In this document: positions 1 to 7,335 of the stretch, one piece after another | Layout: each line of letters starts with the position of its first letter | Position numbering within the stretch: position 1 is the first letter of the stretch | DNA from: Mollicutes bacterium | GTDB taxonomy: Bacteria; Bacillota_I; Bacilli_A; RF39; UBA660 | Reading direction: 5' to 3' | DNA: 33,893 nucleotides | Assembly (NCBI GenBank): GCA_012837765.1 | Contig: DUQO01000062.1 | Location: 1 to 33,893 of the forward strand | Notes under the pieces: generated by a model | What the model was told of the DNA's origin: nothing | Database searches by the model: none | What the model saw: the letters and a program-made list of their open reading frames with translations, nothing else | Made by a program: the position numbers and the translations under genes

Positions 1-211
1 AATAGTCAATTATTAACAAAATTTTGTTTGTAATAGTTACTTCTTCCAAATCATCATATAAATATATATCATCAATTATTTTGCCATTTGATATATTATT
101 AAAATCATTGATTATACGATAAAACAAACTCTTATTATTTATTTCAAAACTAAAAACATAATCATCTGATAATATAATATCATTGTCAATATATTTAATA
201 TTTAACTTCAT
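1..211 (-). CDS. csn2: Csn2, N-terminal part, cut by window edge
   Basis: Only the first 70 codons are present; the gene runs off the left edge. Csn2 is the type II-A specific adaptation protein that forms a ring on DNA ends and works with Cas1, Cas2 and Cas9 during spacer acquisition. The visible protein starts MKLNIKYIDNDIILSDDYVF and contains an acidic, Ile-rich stretch ending NKILLIIDY, which resembles Csn2 N-termini in style. The ATG overlaps the cas2 stop as ATGA (208-211), so translational coupling is likely. Identification rests mainly on position after cas9-cas1-cas2; the C-terminal half is not visible, so the Csn2 subfamily cannot be assigned. Confidence 0.75.
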   Translation of the reverse strand, partial: MKLNIKYIDNDIILSDDYVFSFEINNKSLFYRIINDFNNISNGKIIDDIYLYDDLEEVTITNKILLIIDY

Positions 212-528
212 AGAACAATCAATCTTTCTTCTGAGTCGACTATTTTATGATTGACATTTCCTATAATAAATTCCATGTCAAAATATTGTTTTTCAGTTAT
301 TAGAAGAACTTGTATCAATCCCTTTTTTGGTGCATTCTTCTTGATTCTATTTAACAAAAATTTAGCTTGCTGAGAATTTAATACTAACTTAGAATAAACT
401 GACTCTTGCAACATTATAAACCCCTGATTTATTAAGAACTTTCTAAACCTTATATAATTTCTATTATCATTTGAAGTTGTATTTGGTAAATCAAAAAAGA
501 CTATCGACCTCATTATTCTATTCCTCAT
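208..528 (-). CDS. cas2: CRISPR-associated endonuclease Cas2 (type II-A)
   Basis: 106 residues, the usual length for type II-A Cas2. Cas2 dimers bridge two Cas1 dimers in the spacer integration complex. The ferredoxin-like first strand carries the conserved Asp (MRSIVFFDLPN), followed by RKFLINQGFIMLQESVYSKL and, near the C-terminus, EKQYFDMEFIIG, all recognisable from Streptococcus Cas2. The gene overlaps the cas1 end by 11 bases. Two starts are possible: the ATG at 528, with AAGGA about 10 bases upstream, or the ATG at 513 (MRSIVFF), with GAGG 9 bases upstream. The longer form is given because streptococcal Cas2 has a similar short leader (from memory). Confidence 0.95.
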   Translation of the reverse strand: MRNRIMRSIVFFDLPNTTSNDNRNYIRFRKFLINQGFIMLQESVYSKLVLNSQQAKFLLNRIKKNAPKKGLIQVLLITEKQYFDMEFIIGNVNHKIVDSEERLIVL

Positions 529-1390
529 ATAAAATAAATCCTTTATATTTTTTATTTTTTTCTAATACATCTAAAGTGTTTTTAGTATAAAGTTTTATGA
601 TATCTTTCAACGTGTATTTTTTATTATCATACGAATACTTTTGATCAAAAAGAGAAATTAATTTCATTTTATAATCACTATCAAATTCAGTGATCTTATT
701 ATCAAAAACAAATTTATCTATTACGACTCTAAAAGGTTCCATCAAGTCACAAGAAAGATTAAATTGATTAAATTCATTTTTATGATGGATTCCTAACTGC
801 GTTAAATAACCCAAGTTAACTATTTCTTTATTAAAAGTTGATAACAAGATAGTATATCCATAGTTTAAAGCAGCGTTAATCTTGTCATTATTATGTCTTA
901 TAAAGTCATTACCAAAAAGAGCACTAAAATAAACTTTAGAAGAAAGCCCTTCCCTATTGGTTTCATCTCCATTTTTTACGTTGGTTAAATATCCCATTAA
1001 AAGGTCGTATTTATCACCATCAATATCTCTAATATTTAATGCTTGATTTATTATTTTGTTTTTAATAATTTCATCCCATAATTTGTTCGTATTTACTTTT
1101 GTCCATTTTATTTGATTCATTATTTTTTTGCTTGAGTTATGACTTGAATAAAAAGGCCTTATTTCACTAAATGGATTATGTTTTTCATCACAAAATATGA
1201 TATTTACTTTACTATCAATAATTTCCTTTAATAAATATGTAGAAACAGATACAGCTATAGAATCTACTATAATTGTATCTATTTCTGACAAATGAATGTA
1301 TTTTTCATCAAGACCTTGTTTTACTACTAAAAAACGATTCTTATAGTTTAGTTTTGATTGTTTAGTAATCAAAACAGTTCTAAAACTCAT
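518..1390 (-). CDS. cas1: CRISPR-associated integrase Cas1 (type II-A)
   Basis: 290 residues, matching type II-A Cas1. It catalyses integration of new spacers at the leader end of the array as a Cas1-Cas2 complex. The N-terminal beta domain opens with MSFRTVLITKQSKLNYKN. The alpha-helical catalytic domain shows NREGLSSKVYFSALFGNDF with metal-binding E147, then GIHHKNEFNQFNLSCDLMEP with H203 and D215/E218. These line up with S. pyogenes E149, H205 and E220 at a constant offset of two. All catalytic positions are intact. The start overlaps the last 11 bases of cas9 and the 3' end overlaps cas2, so cas9-cas1-cas2-csn2 forms one tightly coupled operon. Confidence 0.97.
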   Translation of the reverse strand: MSFRTVLITKQSKLNYKNRFLVVKQGLDEKYIHLSEIDTIIVDSIAVSVSTYLLKEIIDSKVNIIFCDEKHNPFSEIRPFYSSHNSSKKIMNQIKWTKVNTNKLWDEIIKNKIINQALNIRDIDGDKYDLLMGYLTNVKNGDETNREGLSSKVYFSALFGNDFIRHNNDKINAALNYGYTILLSTFNKEIVNLGYLTQLGIHHKNEFNQFNLSCDLMEPFRVVIDKFVFDNKITEFDSDYKMKLISLFDQKYSYDNKKYTLKDIIKLYTKNTLDVLEKNKKYKGFILYEE

Positions 1391-4300
1391 CTTCGCTCTC
1401 CCATATTCCTGTTATTGATTGATTAATTATTTTAGCACTGCTTATATTTAATTCATTTAAACGACCAAATCGATCTGTTTGCCCTAGAAATTTTAAGTTG
1501 GCATTTTCACTGTTAGCTCTTAGCATTCTAAATGTTTGTTTAACTATGTTTTCTTTTTCTTCTAATGATAAAATTTCAGTGTTTTTATATTTATACCATT
1601 CTTTTAATCTAATTACGTTTTTTTCATATATAGGATAATGCTTTTTAATTTTTTCTATTATATAGTCAATTATTTCACCTAATTGAACTCCATAATTAAT
1701 ATCATCAATTACTTTTTTCTTGTTATTAAGTAATCTATGAAGAGTATTTCCCCACTTAATTAATTTATCTCTTTCAAAGTGAAATTGAACGGCATTACAT
1801 ACCTCAACTAGTCCTGCTCCTGACCCTACTAAATAACATAATTTGCCATTCCAATTAAGTAAAGCATTAAAAGGTATTTTATCTTTAATAATTTTAAATT
1901 CAGTATCATCTTTTAGTTTAAGTGCTTTTCGAATATATTCATTAATAATATTTTGATTTTTTTTACTTTGTAAAAATATATGTATTGGAATTCCTAGCAT
2001 TTTATTAGTTTCTTTATTTTTTTTCTTATATTTTACTACAATTGTATAGGCCTTATTTACACCATCATAATATCCATATAAATTGGCAGGCAAATTATCT
2101 TTAAGCTTTACTTTTATATCAATATTTTTATCTGCTTTTGTTTTTTTAGTTTGATTATAAAACTCACCAGTTGAAAGTTCTGTTTTCTTTGTCACTAATA
2201 TATCGTTTCGATACAAAGTTTTTTCTACAACATCATTAAATTCAGAAGTATCAAAAATTTCACCTGTTTTTTCTGATATGTGTTGCAATCCATTTTCTAA
2301 ACTATTAATAACATAACCATATCTAAAATAATCATATTGTTTGTTTTTAAAATTTTTTTCACTTATTTCTTTAAGTTTAGCAAAATCAACTATTTTTAAA
2401 TATTCTTCTTTATATTCACCTAAAACTGCTGCTAAATATGCATCATGTGCATGATGATAATCATTTATTTCTCTAAATTTATATAATTTAAATTTTTCTC
2501 GGTAATTAGATGATAGATTAGCATGTAAATAAACAATGTTGCTTTTTGGATATAAATTTTTTAATATATTTGCTACATGTTTAGATATTTGTCTTGTTTC
2601 TACTAGTTGTCGATTGATAAAACCTTCAATATCAGAATCTTTATATTCTTTTCTTTTTAAACGGTTTAACTTACTAGTTGATATTAAATCTAATTTATGA
2701 AGTTGATTCCAAAAAACAAAAGACTTATTTCTATATTCCCGCGGAACAACAAAACTCGCTGCTTTGTTTTGATTCTCTTCTCTTAAAACAAGCGCTAGAT
2801 TATCGATCGAATCATCTTTAATTAATGTTCTTGGAATAATATGATCAATTTCATATTCGCTTAAATTTTCTATATTTAATTTTTTACCTGAATATAAACT
2901 TTTACCTAATTGAAGAAAATATAAATATAATTTCCTATTGTCTATTTTTTCATGACTAGCTAATTCTTTGCATAATTCGTTATAATTTTCAACGTCTTTT
3001 TTAATAGATTTATATATTTTCTCAAGTTTTTCTTTGCGGCTATCTTTTCTTTTTTTCTCTTCCTCTCCTCTAGCCATTTCTAACACTATATGTTCTGGTT
3101 CATATCCCATAAAATTTACTATTTCATCAACTATTTTTAAAGCTTGATATATGCCTCTTTTAGTAGCTGGTGAAGTAACTAAATTTTCAATTAATTCATA
3201 ACTTAATTTAGAGTCTATGTTTTTATTATTAAATTTGTCTATTTTATCTTGAAATTTATAGTTTCTATTATTTAAAATTTGCATAAAATTTTCTTCTGTT
3301 TCTGTCATCAAGGTTATTATATTTTTATGCTCATTAGTAATATCATCCTGATAATATATATCTGTAAGTAATGTTTTAGATAAATTACTCCACCCTTTAT
3401 ATTTTTTTGACAATATTTTATTTATTGCTTGATCATCTAACTTATAATTAGCATTGATTTTTTCTTTTAATATTTTTTTGTCTTCAAAAATAGTTATTAA
3501 TCTTATTATTTCTTCAGCATCTGCTTCTTTATAATTAGTTCCTTTAAATATTCCGTCATCTCCAAAAAAATCAATATATGATTGCATATTGTTGGCAAAT
3601 CTATCTTTTGCACTATATCCTTTTACATTCAACTCTAAATACGGGCTAAAATAATTACAACTTCTCAAGTATGAAACAAATTTATTGTTAGTAATTATTC
3701 CTGGTTCTTTTAAAAACAAATTATTATATATTGCTTTTTGTTGTTCATTTGTTAGTTTTTGATCATTTATTTTTATTTGTTTCAATTCATTTAAAACTTT
3801 AAATTTAGAATATAGAATTGAATTGGCAGGAATTGACGGTTCATCTAATAGATATGTACAATTTTTTATCATTCTTGTAATAAATTTTTCAGCTGATGCA
3901 TTTATATCTACAACTTCTTCAAAATTATAAGGCGTAATTAAAACATTATCTTGTTTTCTTATCATCCACATATTAGGATTGTCAATTTCATAATCACTAG
4001 TATAATTATGAAGTGGACCAACATAATAAGGAATTCTAAATTCTAAAAGCTTTAATATTTTGTATTTTTCCCTCACTTTTTCTAATAAAAACGGATAATA
4101 TTTTCCTTGATTTTCTATAATTCTAATTAATTCTTCTTTGTTCAATTGATATGGAAACTTTCCGTTATCAGTTTCTGTTATTTTAGGAAATATAATATAA
4201 TTTTCATTTTCTAATTTTTCTTTTAATTCATTATATTTTTCTAACAATTTTGTATCATTTATTTTCCCCATAGTTTTAGATAGTGATTCTTTTAACGCTT

Positions 4301-5462
4301 CTTTTATTTTTTTGTTATCAAAATCAGTATTAGGGTTTTTCATATAACGATCATATAAGCAAATATATTTATCTTTTGTTTTAAATATCTTATCGTACTC
4401 ATCTTTGTTATGTTTTAAAAGTTCTTTAATTAGTTTTAAATTTTCTTTATGAATATTATATTTTTGTACCATTAATGAAGAAATAAGTACCTCATTTGAA
4501 TCTCTAAATAATGTTTTTAAGAAAATCATATCATATAATTCTTTTAAGGCATTTAAAAATTCTATTTTATCCGGAATAACTTTTACTAATTCATCAATGT
4601 TATCTTCAAATACACTTCCATCAAAAGTTGTTTTTTCTTCTTTTTCTAATTCTAAATCAAACATATTATTTAATGAAAATTTATAACCCATCAATGCATT
4701 TACAAAAGAGGTTGTCATTTTTTTAGATAAAAATTTTTCTAATTCTTTCTTTAATTCTACCTTTTTATCTTTTTTCGATTTAATAAGTAAAGCCTTTTCT
4801 AAGTTAAAATAATCAATACTTTGTAATGTGTCAGCATCAAAACTTTCAACATAATTAATAAATGATGAGAAAACTTCTTCTAATTTTTCTCTTATATTTA
4901 AATCATTAACATTAAAATTATCGTTTTCATACAAAAAATTGCCACGATATTTTATAATGTGATGAAGTGCTAAGTAAACAAGTCTAACATCTTCTTTTTC
5001 GGGATTTTTTATTAATCTTTCCCTTAAATGATAAATAGTAGGATATTCTTTATAATAATCTTTTATTTGTTTTTTCTCTTCTTTTGTTAATTTAACAGTT
5101 TTGTTTTTATCATCTTTTTCATTATAGAATGACTCTTTTAATTTAACAAAAAAATTAGGGTCTACTTTTAATATTTCTTCTTCAAATTGTTTTTGCAACA
5201 ACTTTATTCGTGCTCTTCTACGATCATATCTTCTTCTAGTTGATCTTTTCTCGCGACGTGATTTTGCAGATTCAGCTTCATCAAATAATCTTACACCCCA
5301 CAAGACTTTTTGTTCACCTTTTACCTTACCCTTTTTTTCAATCTTTTTAACAGTTCTTTTTATCACTTTAAAAGTATTAGTATCAACTACTGCCCACCCT
5401 ACTGAAGTGGTTCCAATATCTAAACCAATATTATATGGTTTTTTCATTATATTTTTTTCCAT
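1380..5462 (-). CDS. cas9: Cas9 RNA-guided endonuclease, type II-A, intact
   Basis: 1360 residues, close to S. pyogenes Cas9 (1368). Guided by crRNA:tracrRNA, it cuts both target strands. RuvC-I is NIGLDIGTTSVGWAVVD with D15; the Arg-rich bridge helix lies at about 66-90; RuvC-II is HIVLEMARGEEEKKR with E795; HNH is EYEIDHIIPRTLIKDD with D873, H874 and N897; RuvC-III is HHAHDAYLAAVLG with H1004 and D1007. All nuclease residues are present. The C-terminus ends QSITGIWESEDEF. Ungapped alignment of this end to SpCas9 puts R1331 at the PAM-reading R1333 and G1333 at R1335, so the PAM is probably not plain NGG. The start at 5462 is set by AGGAGG seven bases upstream; that RBS lies inside the divergent tracrRNA promoter. 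Confidence 0.98.
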   Translation of the reverse strand: MEKNIMKKPYNIGLDIGTTSVGWAVVDTNTFKVIKRTVKKIEKKGKVKGEQKVLWGVRLFDEAESAKSRREKRSTRRRYDRRRARIKLLQKQFEEEILKVDPNFFVKLKESFYNEKDDKNKTVKLTKEEKKQIKDYYKEYPTIYHLRERLIKNPEKEDVRLVYLALHHIIKYRGNFLYENDNFNVNDLNIREKLEEVFSSFINYVESFDADTLQSIDYFNLEKALLIKSKKDKKVELKKELEKFLSKKMTTSFVNALMGYKFSLNNMFDLELEKEEKTTFDGSVFEDNIDELVKVIPDKIEFLNALKELYDMIFLKTLFRDSNEVLISSLMVQKYNIHKENLKLIKELLKHNKDEYDKIFKTKDKYICLYDRYMKNPNTDFDNKKIKEALKESLSKTMGKINDTKLLEKYNELKEKLENENYIIFPKITETDNGKFPYQLNKEELIRIIENQGKYYPFLLEKVREKYKILKLLEFRIPYYVGPLHNYTSDYEIDNPNMWMIRKQDNVLITPYNFEEVVDINASAEKFITRMIKNCTYLLDEPSIPANSILYSKFKVLNELKQIKINDQKLTNEQQKAIYNNLFLKEPGIITNNKFVSYLRSCNYFSPYLELNVKGYSAKDRFANNMQSYIDFFGDDGIFKGTNYKEADAEEIIRLITIFEDKKILKEKINANYKLDDQAINKILSKKYKGWSNLSKTLLTDIYYQDDITNEHKNIITLMTETEENFMQILNNRNYKFQDKIDKFNNKNIDSKLSYELIENLVTSPATKRGIYQALKIVDEIVNFMGYEPEHIVLEMARGEEEKKRKDSRKEKLEKIYKSIKKDVENYNELCKELASHEKIDNRKLYLYFLQLGKSLYSGKKLNIENLSEYEIDHIIPRTLIKDDSIDNLALVLREENQNKAASFVVPREYRNKSFVFWNQLHKLDLISTSKLNRLKRKEYKDSDIEGFINRQLVETRQISKHVANILKNLYPKSNIVYLHANLSSNYREKFKLYKFREINDYHHAHDAYLAAVLGEYKEEYLKIVDFAKLKEISEKNFKNKQYDYFRYGYVINSLENGLQHISEKTGEIFDTSEFNDVVEKTLYRNDILVTKKTELSTGEFYNQTKKTKADKNIDIKVKLKDNLPANLYGYYDGVNKAYTIVVKYKKKNKETNKMLGIPIHIFLQSKKNQNIINEYIRKALKLKDDTEFKIIKDKIPFNALLNWNGKLCYLVGSGAGLVEVCNAVQFHFERDKLIKWGNTLHRLLNNKKKVIDDINYGVQLGEIIDYIIEKIKKHYPIYEKNVIRLKEWYKYKNTEILSLEEKENIVKQTFRMLRANSENANLKFLGQTDRFGRLNELNISSAKIINQSITGIWESEDEF

Positions 5463-5491
5463 TTGACAACCTCCTTATTTTATGGTATATT
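5463..5491 (+). promoter_or_regulatory. tracrRNA promoter
   Basis: TTGACA at 5463-5468 and TATATT at 5486-5491 are separated by 17 bases, a near-perfect sigma-A promoter pointing away from cas9. Transcription should begin near 5498. The spacer contains CCTCCT (5470-5475), which on the other strand is the cas9 ribosome binding site, and the -35 box abuts the cas9 start codon. Confidence 0.88.
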
Positions 5492-5497
5492 TTAGTC

Positions 5498-5597
5498 GTA
5501 GTGGTAATACCATTTACAATGACATAGTAAAGTTAAAATAAAGGTTTTGCTTTGCAATTCCCTAAATACGATGATGCTGTTAGACAGCATTTTTTAT
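5498..5597 (+). ncRNA. tracrRNA of the type II-A system
   Basis: Trans-activating RNA that pairs with crRNA repeats and is bound by Cas9. The segment CATAGTAAAGTTAAAATAAA (5523-5542) closely resembles the S. pyogenes anti-repeat CATAGCAAGTTAAAATAAGG. The anti-repeat probably extends upstream to about 5498. A nexus-like hairpin follows (GG.TTGC-TTT-GCAA.CC, about 5543-5562). A strong intrinsic terminator follows that: ATGCTGT (5574-5580), loop TAG, ACAGCAT (5584-5590), then a T run to about 5597. The crRNA repeat should therefore contain CTATGTCATTGTAAATGG. The 5' end is set by the promoter at 5463-5491; the exact ends are inferred. The RNA lies fully antisense to the proposed cas operon leader. 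Confidence 0.88.
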
Positions 5598-5604
5598 TTT
5601 GAAA

Positions 5605-5641
5605 AAGCGCTAGTAATGTTGTTAAACCTTTACTAGCGCTT
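5605..5641 (-). terminator. Terminator-like hairpin in cas operon leader
   Basis: A perfect 12-base inverted repeat, AAGCGCTAGTAA (5605-5616) and TTACTAGCGCTT (5630-5641), with a 13-base loop. Read leftwards the stem is followed by TTTTTC, giving a terminator shape on the minus strand; read rightwards there is no T run. It begins about four bases after the predicted start of the cas operon transcript, so it may act as an attenuator or a 5' stabilising stem rather than closing an upstream gene. Confidence 0.6.
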
Positions 5642-5651
5642 CCATAATTTA

Positions 5652-5679
5652 ATTATAACATCTTTAAAAATATTTTCAA
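5652..5679 (-). promoter_or_regulatory. Probable cas operon promoter
   Basis: On the minus strand TTGAAA (5679-5674), a 16-base spacer and TATAAT (5657-5652) form a good sigma-A promoter, with transcription expected near 5645. It lies just downstream of the terminator that closes the Nudix side and is the best promoter seen for cas9-cas1-cas2-csn2. The resulting leader of about 180 bases would cross the whole tracrRNA gene in antisense. Confidence 0.65.
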
Positions 5680-5740
5680 CATTATTCGACATTTTTGTTA
5701 ACTAAAAGCTTAGGAAAACAAACGTATGTCATACTTATAT

Positions 5741-5770
5741 AAAAAAGAAAAAGCCTTTAAATAAAGACTT
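5741..5770 (-). terminator. Intrinsic terminator after Nudix pseudogene
   Basis: On the minus strand AAGTCTTTA-TT-TAAAGGCTT (5770-5751, one T.G wobble) is followed by TTTTTCTTTTTT. It lies 35 bases beyond the Nudix stop and separates that transcription unit from the cas operon. Confidence 0.75.
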
Positions 5771-5804
5771 CTTAACACATGTTTTTTATATAATTATTTA
5801 GCAC

Positions 5805-6305
5805 TTATTTTTTATATTCTGCAAAAACTTCAAGCATTTCTGGAACAATTATTTTATTTATTTTATTCCATTCTATACTTTCCATTAATATTTCTTCTAC
5901 TTCTTCTAAAGGGATATATCTTAATTTAAAATTACCTTCCTTTTCATGATCTGTTAAATTAATATTATTCAATGGTTCATCTGTTTTAATAATATAGTAA
6001 TTTATTAAAAAGCAGGAATTTAATCACTTTTCTGGACAATCCTGTTTAAAATATTTTATAACAAAAAATGGGGTTCTTTCAGTTTCTTCTAATTCTATCC
6101 CTGTTTCCTCTCTTATTTCCCTAACTAAACATTCTGCAAGTGTTTCATTTTCTTCTAAATGTCCACCAGGAAACTGATATGTTTTATGGCCAAAACCTAA
6201 TAATACTTCTTTTTTTGAATTAATCAATAATACTTTTACCCTAGTAACAACATTATTAATGTCCTTTTCAGTTAACATGTCATAATTGTAAAAAACCTCT
6301 TTCAT
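5805..6305 (-). pseudogene. Nudix hydrolase interrupted by in-frame TGA
   Basis: Nudix proteins hydrolyse nucleoside diphosphates linked to other moieties. A perfect Nudix box is present: GHLEENETLAECLVREIREE followed by TGI (G-x5-E-x7-R-E-x-x-E-E-x-G). The reading frame stops at TGA 6024-6026 after FKQDCPEK. The same frame then continues for 72 codons (YYIIKTDEPLNN, KEGNFKLRYIPLEEVEEIL) to TAA 5805-5807, which is the typical C-terminal half of this family. So a single nonsense change, probably GGA to TGA, interrupts an otherwise complete protein of about 166 residues. The ATG at 6305 is preferred because AAGGAG lies five bases upstream; an upstream ATG at 6329 has a badly spaced site. TGA is a true stop elsewhere here, so recoding is unlikely. 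Substrate is unknown. Confidence 0.82.
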
Positions 6306-6471
6306 AGTTTCTCCTTCTGCTAAAAACATACCTTCACTTTCTATAATTAATTATTCTTTTATTTATTCATTAGAGGACTCAATTGTACCATAGGTATCCT
6401 TTTTATATTCAATTATGTGAAATATGCATTATAGCTTTACATTCCAACAACTTTGTTAACTGAATTTTTAC

Positions 6472-7287
6472 TTATTCCTCATCATATTCATCCATAAAAC
6501 AATGATATTGTTTTCCTTTATGATATCCAATAACAGTATCTAAAACCACATTAGAAGCTGATTTTAATATATTCTTTGAAGCATTAGGATTATCCTTATT
6601 AAGTTCTTTTATAAGTTGTTTTGTCTCATATCTCTTAGAGGAACTAGAACAAACAGTAATCATACAACCACAATCCATAAAATGTAAATCATTACTTTTA
6701 ACAAATGATTTTATATCTTCTTCTAATACATAATATAGAGGTCTAATCAGTTCCATACCAATATGGTTAGTACTGTTTAATTTAGGCATCATTGTACCAA
6801 ATCTACCATTATATAATATATTCATCATGGTAGTTTCAATAACATCATCCATATGATGAGCTAAAGCTATTTTGTTACATCCTAACTCTTTAGCTTTCTC
6901 ATATAAATGACCTCTTCTCATACGAGCACATAAATAACACGGTTCGTTTTGTCCATATTTACTTACTACTTCAAAAACATCTGTTTTAAAAATGTTTATT
7001 GGAATATTTAAAAGTTTGGCATTTTCTTCAATTAATTTAATATTATCAGAATGATATCCTGGATCCATCGTAATAAACTCTAAATCAAATTTAAATTTAC
7101 CGTGTCTTTGTAATTCCTGCATGCATTTAGCTAAAAGCATACTATCTTTTCCACCACTTATACATACAGCTATCTTATCGTTTTCAGCAATCATTTGATA
7201 ATCATTTATAGCACGGACAAATTTTGTCCAAATAGTTTTTCTAAATTTTTTAATTAAACTTTTTTCTATCTCACGGTATCTTTCCAT
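6472..7287 (-). CDS. TtcA-family tRNA 2-thiolation protein (PP-loop ATPase)
   Basis: 271 residues from the chosen start. TtcA-family enzymes adenylate a tRNA base and insert sulfur (2-thiocytidine at position 32 in E. coli), using an iron-sulfur cluster. The PP-loop is AVCISGGKDSM (SGGKDS at 44-49). The cluster cysteines expected for the family are C117 and C120 (EPCYLCARMRRGHLY) plus one of C206, C208 or C213 (DCGCMITVC). HHMDDVIETTMMN is the second family signature. The ATG at 7287 is preferred to the upstream one at 7332 because AAGGTGG sits four bases before it. It lies 48 bases downstream of an uncharacterised membrane-anchored gene, probably in the same transcript. Which tRNA base is modified cannot be told. 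Confidence 0.87.
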   Translation of the reverse strand: MERYREIEKSLIKKFRKTIWTKFVRAINDYQMIAENDKIAVCISGGKDSMLLAKCMQELQRHGKFKFDLEFITMDPGYHSDNIKLIEENAKLLNIPINIFKTDVFEVVSKYGQNEPCYLCARMRRGHLYEKAKELGCNKIALAHHMDDVIETTMMNILYNGRFGTMMPKLNSTNHIGMELIRPLYYVLEEDIKSFVKSNDLHFMDCGCMITVCSSSSKRYETKQLIKELNKDNPNASKNILKSASNVVLDTVIGYHKGKQYHCFMDEYDEE

Positions 7288-7335
7288 AAAACCACCTTGT
7301 TTCATTATATATAATAACTCTTGTATAAACAAGAG

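Noticed and set aside
1-5462. Type II-C classification
   Set aside because: The fourth gene after cas2 starts like csn2, and Cas9 length, Cas1 type and anti-repeat sequence all fit type II-A.
5605-5641. Stem as a second tracrRNA terminator
   Set aside because: The tracrRNA already has a strong terminator at 5574-5597, and this stem has a T run only on the opposite strand.
6024-6026. TGA read as Trp (Mycoplasma code) to rescue the Nudix gene
   Set aside because: TGA is the natural stop of cas2, long rel and the spoVB-like gene, and the downstream genes overlap them as ATGA, so TGA is a stop here.
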